From: Namhaeicola sp039714555
GTDB lineage: Bacteria; Bacteroidota; Bacteroidia; Flavobacteriales; Flavobacteriaceae
Length of the DNA stretch: 64,000 bases
Direction: 5' to 3'
NCBI GenBank assembly: GCA_039714555.1
Contig: JBDLJB010000002.1
Location: forward strand, 62,001 to 126,000
Shown: positions 34,300-43,292 of the stretch, one piece after another
Position numbering within the stretch: position 1 is the stretch's first letter
How the letters are laid out: each line of letters starts with the position of its first letter
Notes under the pieces: generated by a model
The model's database searches: none
The model's input: the letters and a program-made list of their open reading frames with translations, nothing else
Told to the model about the DNA's origin: nothing
Translations under genes and position numbers: made by a program

Positions 34300-36021
34300 T
34301 TATTGACAGTCATTTAAAGTATTGAAATTACATTTTTGAAGAACCTGTTCATTTCTACTACCATAGCGATAAATTGTAATTCCTTTGAGCTTATATTCCC
34401 AGGCAGTCCAATAAATTTCAGCAATTTCTTTAGCTGAAGTATTTTCAGGTAAATTTATGGTTTTTGATACTGCATTATCTGTATATTTTTGAAATGCCTT
34501 TTGATGTAATAAATGATATTTCCATGGTATTTCTAAACTTGTTTCAAAAAGTTTTTTAATACTGTTGGGTATAGTATCTATTTCTCTAATACTCCCGGTT
34601 TCAAATATGGTTTGTTCTATGGTTTTATTCCATAATCCAAGAGTTTTCAATTTATTTTTGAGTAATTTATTTATTTCTGTTTGGTTTTTTCCATTCAGAA
34701 TTCCTATTCGTTTATATGCCAATGCAAATAGAGGTTCAATTGAATATGAGGTATCAGCAATTACAGAAATAGTTCCTGTTGGGGCAATACTGTTGCATGT
34801 TGCATTTCGTAGTGGCTTGTCATTATAATGTTTACTGTTCTTCCATTCAGGAAACTCTCCTTTTTCTTTAGCTAATTTTGCTGATGCCTCATAGCTTTTT
34901 TCTTTAATAAATTTCATTATTTTTTTTCCCAGCTCAACAGCTTCTATGGATGCATAAGGTATTTCAAGTTGGATAAGCATTTCTGCCCAACCCATTACAC
35001 CTAAACCAATTTTTCTATTTCTTTGGGTTATCAATCTTGTTTCAGGCAGTAAGTAATGATTGACACTTATGATATTATCTAAAAAGCGAATTGCAGCTCT
35101 TATTGTTAAGGCCAGTTTATTCCAGTTTATTTCGAGTTCCTTATCATCACTTGTTACCATATGAGACAAATTTATTGAACCAAGGTTGCAACTTTCATAC
35201 TCTAATAACGGAACTTCACCACAAGGATTGGTGCTTTCAATTTTCCCCAAATTTGGTGTAGGGTTATCATCATTAATAGTGTCTAAAAATATTAACCCGG
35301 GCTCTCCTGTTTTCCATGCTTCTTCAGTGATGAGTTGCCACAATTGAGTTGCCTTTAGTTTATTTTCAATTTTAAATGTTCTATTATTGATGAGCTTCCA
35401 ATTTAGATTGTTCTTAACTGCTTCCATAAAGTCATCAGTTATACCAACAGAAATATTAAAATTTTGAAGTTGTTTTTTATCAGATTTCGATGTGATAAAA
35501 GTCTTTATATCAGGGTGATCAATATTTAGAATACCCATATTGGCACCTCTGCGTTTTCCTCCTTGCTTTACATTTTCTGTAGCTATATCATAAATTTTAA
35601 TAAAGGCAACTGGTCCGGAAGAAGTACCATAAGAATAAGTAACTTTGTCATTTTTTGGCCTGAGTCTGGAAAAGTTGAATCCTGTTCCTCCACCACTTTG
35701 ATGAATTAATGCTGCATTTTTTAGTGTAGTAAATATATTTTCTAAACTATCATTAACGGGTAATACAAAGCAAGCACTTAATTGTCCGTTAGTGATTCCT
35801 GCATTCATTAGTGTTGGTGAATTTGGCAGGAAATCAAGACTATTCATTATTTGAAAAAATTGCTTTTCCCAAGTTGATTTTTTATTGCTTTCTACCTTTG
35901 CTACAAAATTTGCAACACGTTTAAAAAGTTGATTGGCTGTTTCAATTATATTGCCTTTATCATCTCTTAAAAGATATCTGTCAATAAGAACTTCTTTAGC
36001 ATTTCTTGATAGATCAGCCAT
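34300..36021 (-). CDS. nrdJ: Adenosylcobalamin-dependent (class II) ribonucleotide reductase
   Basis: About 573 residues. Class II reductases make deoxynucleotides without oxygen, using B12 to form the thiyl radical. Motifs: PTLMNAGITNGQLSACFVLP (first redox Cys), QSGGGTGFNFSRLRPKND, KQGGKRRGANMGIL, and STNPCGEVPLLEYESCNLGS holding the thiyl-site Asn/Cys/Glu and the second redox Cys. GSRNEQVLQKC near the end supplies C-terminal cysteines. It is short for the class; no ATP cone is evident. I use the ATG at 36021, although a GTG at 36030 is possible. It lies 9 bp downstream of hpf and shares its promoter. Confidence 0.93.
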   Translation of the reverse strand: MADLSRNAKEVLIDRYLLRDDKGNIIETANQLFKRVANFVAKVESNKKSTWEKQFFQIMNSLDFLPNSPTLMNAGITNGQLSACFVLPVNDSLENIFTTLKNAALIHQSGGGTGFNFSRLRPKNDKVTYSYGTSSGPVAFIKIYDIATENVKQGGKRRGANMGILNIDHPDIKTFITSKSDKKQLQNFNISVGITDDFMEAVKNNLNWKLINNRTFKIENKLKATQLWQLITEEAWKTGEPGLIFLDTINDDNPTPNLGKIESTNPCGEVPLLEYESCNLGSINLSHMVTSDDKELEINWNKLALTIRAAIRFLDNIISVNHYLLPETRLITQRNRKIGLGVMGWAEMLIQLEIPYASIEAVELGKKIMKFIKEKSYEASAKLAKEKGEFPEWKNSKHYNDKPLRNATCNSIAPTGTISVIADTSYSIEPLFALAYKRIGILNGKNQTEINKLLKNKLKTLGLWNKTIEQTIFETGSIREIDTIPNSIKKLFETSLEIPWKYHLLHQKAFQKYTDNAVSKTINLPENTSAKEIAEIYWTAWEYKLKGITIYRYGSRNEQVLQKCNFNTLNDCQ

Positions 36022-36030
36022 TGTAAGCAC

Positions 36031-36333
36031 TTAAATATGAGGTTTCATTTCACCTTTCCGTTTTTTAAGTTGTTTTTTTAAATCACGAATAGTTTCGTCA
36101 GTGGCTGCTTCAAAACTTTCTTTATTTGAAGAAGCAAAGATTCTGGGTCCTGATAGGCTTAATTGAATGTCACAAATTTTTCCTTTCCCTTTAGGGTCTT
36201 TCTCCAACTTAAAAAATACATCAGCTTTAATAATCCAATCATATTTTTTATCCAGTTTTTCTAATTCTTTTAGTACAAATGCTTCCATATGTTCACTGGT
36301 TGGCATTTTTACAAATTGTATGTTTATTTCCAT
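36031..36333 (-). CDS. hpf: Ribosome hibernation promoting factor, short form
   Basis: A 100-residue HPF/RaiA-type protein. The beta-alpha-beta-beta-beta-alpha pattern is readable: MEINIQFVKMPTSEHMEAF, KADVFFKLEKDPKGKGKICD, IFASSNKESFEAATDETIRD, then a basic C-terminus (LKKQLKKRKGE). The short form binds the 30S decoding site and inactivates or dimerises ribosomes during energy limitation. It heads a two-gene minus-strand unit with nrdJ. The upstream Crp/Fnr-type site and box (36358-36401) suggest induction at low oxygen. Confidence 0.9.
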   Translation of the reverse strand: MEINIQFVKMPTSEHMEAFVLKELEKLDKKYDWIIKADVFFKLEKDPKGKGKICDIQLSLSGPRIFASSNKESFEAATDETIRDLKKQLKKRKGEMKPHI

Positions 36334-36712
36334 TTGATAAAAAATTAATTTAATGATTAAATATAGTTATTTTAACTTTAATTATCAATGATATATATCA
36401 ATCAATTATATCAATTTAAATTTGATAATTACACTATAGAATATTAATATTATTAGAAAAGCGAATAAAAAAGAAATAGGGAATCTTTTAGTTTTACTAT
36501 TTCCTTTTTCCTGTTGAAGATGATAATTGGATTTATTTTAAGGCTAATAAAGCCCCAAAAATCAATCAGATAGCTATATATTTTTTAAATAAATTAATAA
36601 GAATGTTTATTGGTTTATTAAAGAACAATATTCATCATATTTGAATATTAAAATATTAACAGTTTTGTTATTGTTTTCATTATCTTCGTATTACTGTTCT
36701 AAATTTTAAAAT
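36334..36712. other. Divergent intergenic region between hpf and recG
   Basis: This 379-bp AT-rich region contains the hpf promoter and activator site (36358-36401). It also has an imperfect inverted repeat (AAAAAGAAATAG near 36469-36478 with CTATTTCCTTTTT from 36497) that could be a hairpin of unknown purpose. No other gene is supportable. The recG side holds TATCTTCG (36681-36688), a one-mismatch promoter box. Confidence 0.5.
36358..36401 (-). promoter_or_regulatory. Crp/Fnr-type site and promoter box of hpf-nrdJ
   Basis: ATGATATATATCAA (36388-36401) differs from TTGAT-N4-ATCAA at one outer base. On the minus strand the box TATATTTA (36358-36365) begins 29.5 bp from the palindrome centre, exactly as at 30948-30991. 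The leader would be about 18-20 nt. Confidence 0.6.
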
Positions 36713-38809
36713 ATTAACTTACAAACTTCCATAGCATATTTAAAAGGTGTAGGTCCGTCTCGAGCCCAATTGTTGGGTAAGGAATTAGGAATTTTTACTT
36801 ATGCTGATCTTATTAATTTTTTTCCGAACAGATATATTGATCGTACGCAATTTTTTAAAATAAAACAATTACAAGCCAATAATACTGAAGTTCAAATTGT
36901 TGGTAAGATCACTTCAGTTAAAACTATTCAGCAAAAAAGAGGAAGTAGGCTGGTAGCGACTTTTATTGACGAAACCGGTACAATGGAATTGGTATGGTTT
37001 AGGGGGGTAAAATGGATAAAAGATACTTTAAAGATCAATATTCCTTATGTAATTTTTGGTCGTGTAAATTGGTTTAATGGTATGTACACTATGCCGCATC
37101 CAGAAATGGAATTGCTTAGTGAATACAAAAAGAGTTTGCGAACGGCAATGCAACCGGTTTATCCTTCTACCGAAAAATTGTATAATAGTGGAATGACAAA
37201 TCGGGTGATACAAAAGTTAGAGCAAACTTTGTTTCAGGAAATTCAAGGAAAATTTGAGGAATCCTTATCGGATGAAATAATTGATCAATTACAATTATTG
37301 AGCAAAAATGAGGCAATGTTCAATATTCATTTTCCTAAAAGTCAGCAATTATTAACAAAAGCCCGGCAGCGATTAAAATTTGAAGAATTATTTTTTATTC
37401 AATTACAATTAATTCGGAATAAATACATTAGAAAATCAAAGATCAAAGGATTTGTTTTTGAAATTATAGGTTCACTTTTTAATAATTTTTATAATGAACA
37501 TCTTCCTTTTGATCTTACTAATGCACAAAAAAGAGTATTAAAAGAAATTAGAAAAGATCTAGCTACTGGGGCGCAAATGAACCGTTTGTTACAAGGAGAT
37601 GTAGGTTCAGGTAAAACTATCGTAGCTGTTTTAACGATCTTGATTGCTTTAGATAATAATTATCAAACTGCATTTATTGCACCCACCGAAATTTTGGCAA
37701 TTCAACACTTTAATGCTGTTGTTGAGTTATTAGAAAAAATGCCGATCACAGTTAAATTACTTACCGGATCAACAAAAGCTTCAGAAAGAAAAATTATTCA
37801 TAATGATCTTGAAAATGGTGAACTACAAATATTAATTGGTACGCATGCTATTTTTGAAGACAAAGTAAAGTTTAAAAATTTAGGTTTGGCAATTATTGAT
37901 GAACAACATCGATTTGGTGTTGCGCAACGTGCAAAAATGTGGATGAAAAATGAATTACCACCCCATATTTTGGTAATGACAGCTACGCCTATACCGAGAA
38001 CTTTGGCAATGAGCGTTTATGGTGATTTAGATATTTCGGTAATTGATGAATTACCTCCCGGTAGAAAATCAATAAAAACAGTTCATTTATACGATAGTAA
38101 CCGTTTAAAAATGTTTCAATTGTTAAAGGAAGAAATTGCAAAAGGCAGGCAGATCTATATTGTTTATCCTTTAATTGAAGAATCTGAAAAGTTAGATTAT
38201 AAAGATTTGATGGATGGTTATGAAAGTATAAGCCGTGAATTTCCCAAACCTAAATATCAGGTAAGTATTGTTCATGGTAAAATGAAATCGGCAGATAAAG
38301 AATATGAAATGCAAAGATTTGTAAAGGGTGAAACGCATATCATGGTAGCTACAACGGTTATTGAGGTTGGTGTAAATGTGCCCAATGCAAGTGTGATGAT
38401 CATTGAAAGTGCCGAACGGTTTGGTTTGTCACAACTGCATCAATTACGCGGTAGAGTAGGACGTGGAGCAGCGCAAAGTTATTGTATATTAATGTCTAGT
38501 TTTAAACTTACTGATGATGCTAAAACCCGATTGCAAACAATGGTGCAAACCGATGACGGATTTAAAATAGCAGAAGTTGATCTAAAATTACGTGGACCGG
38601 GTGATTTGATGGGAACACAGCAAAGCGGTGTGTTAGATCTTAAGATTGCTGATATTGTTAAAGATAGTAAAATATTACAAAGAGCTAGAAACGTAGCAAT
38701 TGATGTTTTAGAAAAAGATACAAATCTGTCAAGTATAGAAAATCAGAAAATTAAAAAAACGTATATTCAAATTAGTAAGAATAAAAGTATTTGGGCAAAT
38801 ATCAGTTAA
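36713..38809 (+). CDS. recG: ATP-dependent DNA helicase RecG, probable non-canonical start
   Basis: About 698 residues. RecG remodels stalled replication forks and Holliday junctions. Helicase motifs: LLQGDVGSGKTIVA (Walker A), LAIIDEQHRFGVAQR (DEQH box), MTATPIPRTLAMS, TTVIEVGVNVPNAS, QLHQLRGRVGRG, and the wedge-domain OB fold at the N-terminus. The first standard start is a TTG at 36770, but the frame is open upstream and encodes LQTSIAYLKGVGPSRAQLL, the conserved RecG N-terminal block. The only plausible initiator before the in-frame TAA (36707-36709) is ATT at 36713-36715. I therefore extend the gene to that codon. Confidence 0.9.
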   Translation: MNLQTSIAYLKGVGPSRAQLLGKELGIFTYADLINFFPNRYIDRTQFFKIKQLQANNTEVQIVGKITSVKTIQQKRGSRLVATFIDETGTMELVWFRGVKWIKDTLKINIPYVIFGRVNWFNGMYTMPHPEMELLSEYKKSLRTAMQPVYPSTEKLYNSGMTNRVIQKLEQTLFQEIQGKFEESLSDEIIDQLQLLSKNEAMFNIHFPKSQQLLTKARQRLKFEELFFIQLQLIRNKYIRKSKIKGFVFEIIGSLFNNFYNEHLPFDLTNAQKRVLKEIRKDLATGAQMNRLLQGDVGSGKTIVAVLTILIALDNNYQTAFIAPTEILAIQHFNAVVELLEKMPITVKLLTGSTKASERKIIHNDLENGELQILIGTHAIFEDKVKFKNLGLAIIDEQHRFGVAQRAKMWMKNELPPHILVMTATPIPRTLAMSVYGDLDISVIDELPPGRKSIKTVHLYDSNRLKMFQLLKEEIAKGRQIYIVYPLIEESEKLDYKDLMDGYESISREFPKPKYQVSIVHGKMKSADKEYEMQRFVKGETHIMVATTVIEVGVNVPNASVMIIESAERFGLSQLHQLRGRVGRGAAQSYCILMSSFKLTDDAKTRLQTMVQTDDGFKIAEVDLKLRGPGDLMGTQQSGVLDLKIADIVKDSKILQRARNVAIDVLEKDTNLSSIENQKIKKTYIQISKNKSIWANIS

Positions 38810-38855
38810 AAAAGACTGTTCAATGCCCACCATTTAACATGTTGTTTATGTTTTT

Positions 38856-40067
38856 CTAATCTAATATTTCAGTAATAACCTTATCAGTTTTTAGATTGGT
38901 TATCATTGCATCTTTTTCACCTAAGTATCTCCTGCTTCCTAAATAACGATTAGTATTTTTTTCGTCGTAGTAGCTGGATTCAGGATTGATAGAGCTCATT
39001 CTTACTTGTTTTGAAGCATGAATAAATTCCCCTTTACCATTTCCAAGCCAGATGCCAACGTGAGTAACCTTTTGTTTGGTGCTATCTGTTTCTTTTTCAC
39101 CGAAGAACAACAAATCGCCTTTTTCTAAATTCTCAAATTTTAGATCAGGGTCAATATCTTTTCCGGCATGTATTTGTTGAGAAGCATCACGTGGAATAAT
39201 AAAACCATTCATTAAATATACTGTTTTTGTAAACCCACTACAATCCATTCCTTTTGTAGAAGTGCCACCCCATAGATATGGAGCACCAATAAATTCACGA
39301 GCATAAGTTTCCATTAATTCTCCGGAAGGTTGTACTTCTTCTATCCATTGATCATATTTTTTACTCTCAGATTTTTTTACAAAACCAATTCTTTTATCAG
39401 GATATTGTACTTGGTAATAATCTTTTTCCTCTCCTTTAAATATTAATTGATTTCCCAGAACAACATCACTAACTTTTGTTGATTTATCATTGCTTTTTTC
39501 ATAAGTAAAGCCCCAAGTTTGTGTATAAATTACTTTAGGAGCTTTATTCCATTCTTGATATTCATCCTCATTCATCAAAGTAACACCACCGTGATCAACC
39601 CATGAAATATAGGCGTCAGAGGTTTGAACTAAGTAAAAAGTCCCATCATTTTTTAACATTTTTAATCCCATTCCTAAAAGTGCCTGAGTAGCCAATTCAC
39701 CTGAGTGTTTTGCTTTTGAACGAATGTTTGCAACAGAATTGTTTACAACGGCGTATTTGGTTTTACCAACACTTTCATCAGGTAACATATTGATGCTGTC
39801 AATAATTTTATTACCTGTATCAGTAAGTTTTTGTTTTAAAACTTCTACAGCTTTTGGTTGATCAGATTCACCTTTTAATAGGATTGATCCTCCTTTTGAC
39901 GTTAAACTAATATCAAATAAAGCAACTCTCTTGTCGGGTGCGTAAGTTTTTTTAATACTATCGCTAATATTTTGATATTTTGAAAGATCTTTTTCTTGAG
40001 TTATTGTGCAAGAATAAATAAAAACAATAAACATTAACAATGATAATTTTTTGGATGAAGCCTTCAT
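38856..40067 (-). CDS. NlpC/P60 (C40) lipoprotein with SH3-like domains
   Basis: A 403-residue lipoprotein; the signal peptide ends in the lipobox IYSC. A central SH3b region (VVNNSVANIRSKAKHSGELA, then VVLGNQLIFKGEEKDYYQVQ) precedes a C-terminal NlpC/P60 domain. That domain has catalytic Cys in GGTSTKGMDCSGFTKTVY, His in KVTHVGIWLGNG and a further polar residue in FIHASKQVRMS. The family cleaves peptidoglycan stem peptides, typically gamma-D-Glu to diamino acid bonds, so the enzyme probably acts in wall turnover in the periplasm. It is convergent with recG and has a TAAATTCG promoter-like box at 40092-40099. Confidence 0.9.
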   Translation of the reverse strand: MKASSKKLSLLMFIVFIYSCTITQEKDLSKYQNISDSIKKTYAPDKRVALFDISLTSKGGSILLKGESDQPKAVEVLKQKLTDTGNKIIDSINMLPDESVGKTKYAVVNNSVANIRSKAKHSGELATQALLGMGLKMLKNDGTFYLVQTSDAYISWVDHGGVTLMNEDEYQEWNKAPKVIYTQTWGFTYEKSNDKSTKVSDVVLGNQLIFKGEEKDYYQVQYPDKRIGFVKKSESKKYDQWIEEVQPSGELMETYAREFIGAPYLWGGTSTKGMDCSGFTKTVYLMNGFIIPRDASQQIHAGKDIDPDLKFENLEKGDLLFFGEKETDSTKQKVTHVGIWLGNGKGEFIHASKQVRMSSINPESSYYDEKNTNRYLGSRRYLGEKDAMITNLKTDKVITEILD

Positions 40068-40154
40068 AAGATAAATTTATAATACTGCCCGCGAATTTAC
40101 AAAATAAAAATATTTTTGAGCTTATTTATAGATGTTTTGACTTTTTATTCAGAT

Positions 40155-40940
40155 TTAACGTATCAATTTTATTTTTACAAGATAAGCTCTGTGATCTGAA
40201 GCAATAGAATTATCAATGACTTTATTTGAAATCAATTGCCATTTGGTATTTGGGGAGAAGAAAATATAATCAATTTTTCTTTCAGGATTGGAAGAAGGGT
40301 AGGTTGGTTTTGGATTTTCTTTATTGTATGTGCTTATCCAATATTTTTCTAAAAGTTTTATTGTAATACTTTCCGGGATATCATTAAGATCACCTGCTAG
40401 AATTGTAGGAAATTTATTCATCATAAATGAATTATTAATTGTTTTGGCTTGACAAAGCCTGTAATGATCTTTTTGTTTATGATCTAAATGAGTATTTATA
40501 AATGATATTGTATCACCTGAAGATAAGATAGTGGTAATTTCTAAAGCAGTTCTTGGTTCATTTTTACCATGTGGTAAGCTTATATTACGCGAATCAAGAA
40601 TCCTTTTTTTTGAAAGAATAGCAACACCATAGGCACCATTATCATAATCCATTGCTTTTCCAAAAGTTGCAAACATATTTGTTCTTTTAGCTATGCTATC
40701 TGCAAGGTCAATATAGTTTACTCTTTTAGTTTTAAAATCAACTTCTTGTAAAGCTACAAGATCAGGTTTTTCATTGTTGATCACATTTGCAATTCTATTC
40801 AAATCAAAGTTGCCATTCATAGTTTCTCCGTGAAAAATATTAAAGGTCATCACTTTAATTTGTATTTTATTTTGAGAAAAAACAAATTGAGTAAATAACA
40901 AGAAGAAAAAGAAGTGTTTTATAATCGGTCTTTTATCCAT
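40155..40940 (-). CDS. Exported endonuclease/exonuclease/phosphatase-family protein
   Basis: A 261-residue DNase I-like fold protein with a signal peptide (about 1-22, ending VFS). Motifs of the metal-dependent EEP active site are MTFNIFHGETMNGN, DLVALQEVD, ILAGDLNDIPES and SDHRAYLVKI. The family includes nucleases, sphingomyelinases and phosphatases; the size and export fit a secreted nuclease or phosphodiesterase, but the substrate is not readable. Its start overlaps the 3' end of the upstream carboxylesterase gene by 22 bp, so the two are translationally close and probably co-transcribed. Confidence 0.87.
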   Translation of the reverse strand: MDKRPIIKHFFFFLLFTQFVFSQNKIQIKVMTFNIFHGETMNGNFDLNRIANVINNEKPDLVALQEVDFKTKRVNYIDLADSIAKRTNMFATFGKAMDYDNGAYGVAILSKKRILDSRNISLPHGKNEPRTALEITTILSSGDTISFINTHLDHKQKDHYRLCQAKTINNSFMMNKFPTILAGDLNDIPESITIKLLEKYWISTYNKENPKPTYPSSNPERKIDYIFFSPNTKWQLISNKVIDNSIASDHRAYLVKIKLIR

Positions 40941-41572
40941 TTATTTAGATCATAAAAATTTTGTGGTGCAACACCGTGTCCTACATGATATTCTTGATAT
41001 ATATTTTTAATATTAATATTGTTGAGAAATCCAGGTGTTTTTCTTGCCCAATTTACCGGAATTACCTGATCTACAGTGCCATGAGATACAAAGAAGTCCA
41101 AATTTTTATAAATATTCTTATCAATATTATCAACGAGTAATTGTGGATTTACATATCCGCTTAAAGCGATAACATGTTGTATTTTATCCGGATTATTAAT
41201 TGCAAAAGCAGTACTTAAAATTGTACCCTGGCTGAAACCTAAAAGAAAAATATTATTTGTGTTTACCTTGTATTCTTGTTTTATCTCTTTAATAAAATAA
41301 TCAATTTTGTTAAGTGCTTCTTTTGCTTCTGCTATATCAGAAAAGTTTTTACTATCATTATTAAAATGTATACTGTACCATGCATAACTCCCAAAACCCA
41401 TATTTAAAGGAGCTCTAGCGCTAATAATTAATAATTCATCCGGTAATTCATCAGCAAATGAAAATAGATCTTGCTCATTACTACCATAGCCATGAAGCAT
41501 AATTAATAATGGAGGTTCTTCAATAGCTATTTTGGGCTGCCTTACAATGTATTCTAAAGAAAGTTTATTCAT
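40919..41572 (-). CDS. Phospholipase/carboxylesterase-family alpha/beta hydrolase
   Basis: A 217-residue cytoplasmic serine hydrolase of the carboxylesterase/thioesterase (YpfH-like) group. LIMLHGYGSNEQDLFSFADEL holds the oxyanion HG, and the nucleophile is in IFLLGFSQGTILSTAF. Asp lies in SHGTVDQVIPV and His in YHVGHGVAP. No signal peptide is seen. Substrates are probably short-chain esters or lysolipids (family knowledge). It is 18 bp downstream of the DUF4870-like membrane gene and overlaps the EEP gene, forming a three-gene run. Confidence 0.87.
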   Translation of the reverse strand: MNKLSLEYIVRQPKIAIEEPPLLIMLHGYGSNEQDLFSFADELPDELLIISARAPLNMGFGSYAWYSIHFNNDSKNFSDIAEAKEALNKIDYFIKEIKQEYKVNTNNIFLLGFSQGTILSTAFAINNPDKIQHVIALSGYVNPQLLVDNIDKNIYKNLDFFVSHGTVDQVIPVNWARKTPGFLNNINIKNIYQEYHVGHGVAPQNFYDLNKWIKDRL

Positions 41573-41590
41573 TTATTTAATGGCTGTATT

Positions 41591-41920
41591 TTATCCAAAG
41601 TTTCTAAACCATTCTTGAAATTGATCACCTAAAAGTGGTATTTTTTTTTCTTCACCTTGTATGGCACCTACAAGTCCAATGATAAATAGAACAAATACTC
41701 CTAAATTCAGTAGATTACCAATCCATCCAATATCAAGATATCTGATTATAAAATTAATAAGAAATCCTAATAATACTAATCCTATAGCCTGGCGAATATG
41801 AAATGCAGCAAATGTATTTTTTTTATTTTGGTTTAATACAAAAGCAATTATAGTACCAATGAATGTGATGTAACTAATAATGGCAATTGTTTTGCCATCT
41901 TTAATGGTTTGATTTTCCAT
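41591..41920 (-). CDS. DUF4870-like small membrane protein
   Basis: A 109-residue protein with three hydrophobic helices (about 12-28, 46-62, 72-90). The motif KNTFAAFHIRQAIGLVLLGF is characteristic of DUF4870-type proteins, in which a basic FH-RQA segment follows the first loop. The family, which is common and often found near envelope genes, has no defined role. It heads the short run with the carboxylesterase and EEP genes. Confidence 0.78.
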   Translation of the reverse strand: MENQTIKDGKTIAIISYITFIGTIIAFVLNQNKKNTFAAFHIRQAIGLVLLGFLINFIIRYLDIGWIGNLLNLGVFVLFIIGLVGAIQGEEKKIPLLGDQFQEWFRNFG

Positions 41921-42001
41921 TTTTGAGAGAATTTAATTAATTATTGTAAATATAATAAACTTTTAATAGTCTTTGGTTTTATTTAAAAATGTAAATATTA
42001 T

Positions 42002-43258
42002 TTAAATCAATACCAATTGATTATTTGAGTAGATGCCGTAAACTTTTCCTTTTAATTCTTTACCTAAAAAAGCTGAGTTCTTTGATTTAGACAAAATGTT
42101 TTCTTCGGTAAAAGTATATTCCATTTCAGGATCAAATAACGTTAAGTTGGCTTTTTCACCTTTTTCAATTTTTAATTTAGGTAAGCCAAATATTGCTCTG
42201 GGTTTTTCTGTTAAACTTTCAATAGTTACATCTAAGTCTAATAATTGAAGAATGCTTCCAAAAATACTTTCTAAACCAATTGTTCCATAATAGGCATTTT
42301 CAAATTCTACTTTTTTATTTTCAATATCAATAGGATTATGATCACTGGTAACCATATCTACGGTTCCATCTTTCACACCTTTTATCAAAGCTTTCGTATC
42401 ATTTATTGATCTCAATGGCGGCAATACTTTATAATTTGTATCAAAACCTTTGAGTTCATCATCTGTCAAAACCAAATGATGTGGTGTAACACTGCAAGAA
42501 ACTTTTAAACCTTTTTTCTTAGCCTCTTTTATCAATTTTACTGATTTAGCTGTAGAAATTGTTGGAATATGTAATTTACCACTTGTGTATTCCAATAAGA
42601 AAAGATCACGCACAATTTGTAATTCTTCGGCTAATGCCGGAATAGATTTTAAACCAAGTTTGGTATTGTTTACACTTTCATTTACAAAACCTAATGTTGA
42701 CAAGCTTTTGTCTTGAGGAAAACTCATCATTAAACCGTCAAAACTTTGAGCATACAGAAGGGCTAACTTTAAAATATTGGCATTAGAAATGGTTTTGTTA
42801 TAATCGCCAAAAGCAATGGCACCAGAATTTTGCATATCAAAGAATTCTGCCAATTCTTTACCTTCTGCACCTTGTGTTAAATTTCCAATAGGATATAATT
42901 CTACGGCCTTACCAATAGCTTTGTTCTTTAAAAATTCAACTGCCGATTTATGGTCGATAACCGGATTTGAATTAGGATTTACTGCAACAGCTGTAAATCC
43001 GCTTTTTGCAGCAACTTCTAATCCATGCTCAATGTTTTCTCTTTCTTCAAAACCAGGTTCACCAAAAGAAACACTTGTATCAAACCAACCATTTGAAATA
43101 TGCAAATTGGGAAATGATATTTCTTTACAGTTTTTTGGTTTTGTAATATTTGTAGAAATTTCAGTAATGATGCCTTTTTCAATTAAAACATCTTTGATTT
43201 GATTGTGATAAACAACGCTTTTATCGATTATTTTGACCGATTTTAAAAGTATATTCAC
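42002..43258 (-). CDS. Dihydroorotase-like protein lacking the first metal ligands
   Basis: A 418-residue protein of the class I dihydroorotase / PyrC-AllB amidohydrolase group; it starts at GTG. The DHOase block reads GWFDTSVSFGEPGFEERE: EPG is kept but the usual H-V-H is S-V-S. The HAED-type segment is MSFPQDKSLS. Downstream parts survive (SVTPHHLVLTDDEL, DMVTSDHNPIDIE, GLESIFGSIL). As I recall, this SVSFGEPG version is conserved across Flavobacteriia, where it is annotated as pyrC, so it may be a non-catalytic partner of another dihydroorotase or carbamoyltransferase, or use altered chemistry. It is followed upstream by the BatA-like gene on the same strand. Confidence 0.82.
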   Translation of the reverse strand: MNILLKSVKIIDKSVVYHNQIKDVLIEKGIITEISTNITKPKNCKEISFPNLHISNGWFDTSVSFGEPGFEERENIEHGLEVAAKSGFTAVAVNPNSNPVIDHKSAVEFLKNKAIGKAVELYPIGNLTQGAEGKELAEFFDMQNSGAIAFGDYNKTISNANILKLALLYAQSFDGLMMSFPQDKSLSTLGFVNESVNNTKLGLKSIPALAEELQIVRDLFLLEYTSGKLHIPTISTAKSVKLIKEAKKKGLKVSCSVTPHHLVLTDDELKGFDTNYKVLPPLRSINDTKALIKGVKDGTVDMVTSDHNPIDIENKKVEFENAYYGTIGLESIFGSILQLLDLDVTIESLTEKPRAIFGLPKLKIEKGEKANLTLFDPEMEYTFTEENILSKSKNSAFLGKELKGKVYGIYSNNQLVLI

Positions 43259-43292
43259 TTGTAGAAGATTTAAATAAAGATATACATTTTCT

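Noticed and set aside
36469..36509. Imperfect hairpin between hpf and recG as terminator of a small RNA
   Set aside because: No promoter or transcript start toward it is visible, and the pairing has a bulge; left as unexplained structure.
42484..42490. TGTAAC inside the dihydroorotase-like gene (and another near 62286) as ECF promoter
   Set aside because: No GTC lies at the required spacing and both positions are inside genes in an unsuitable position.
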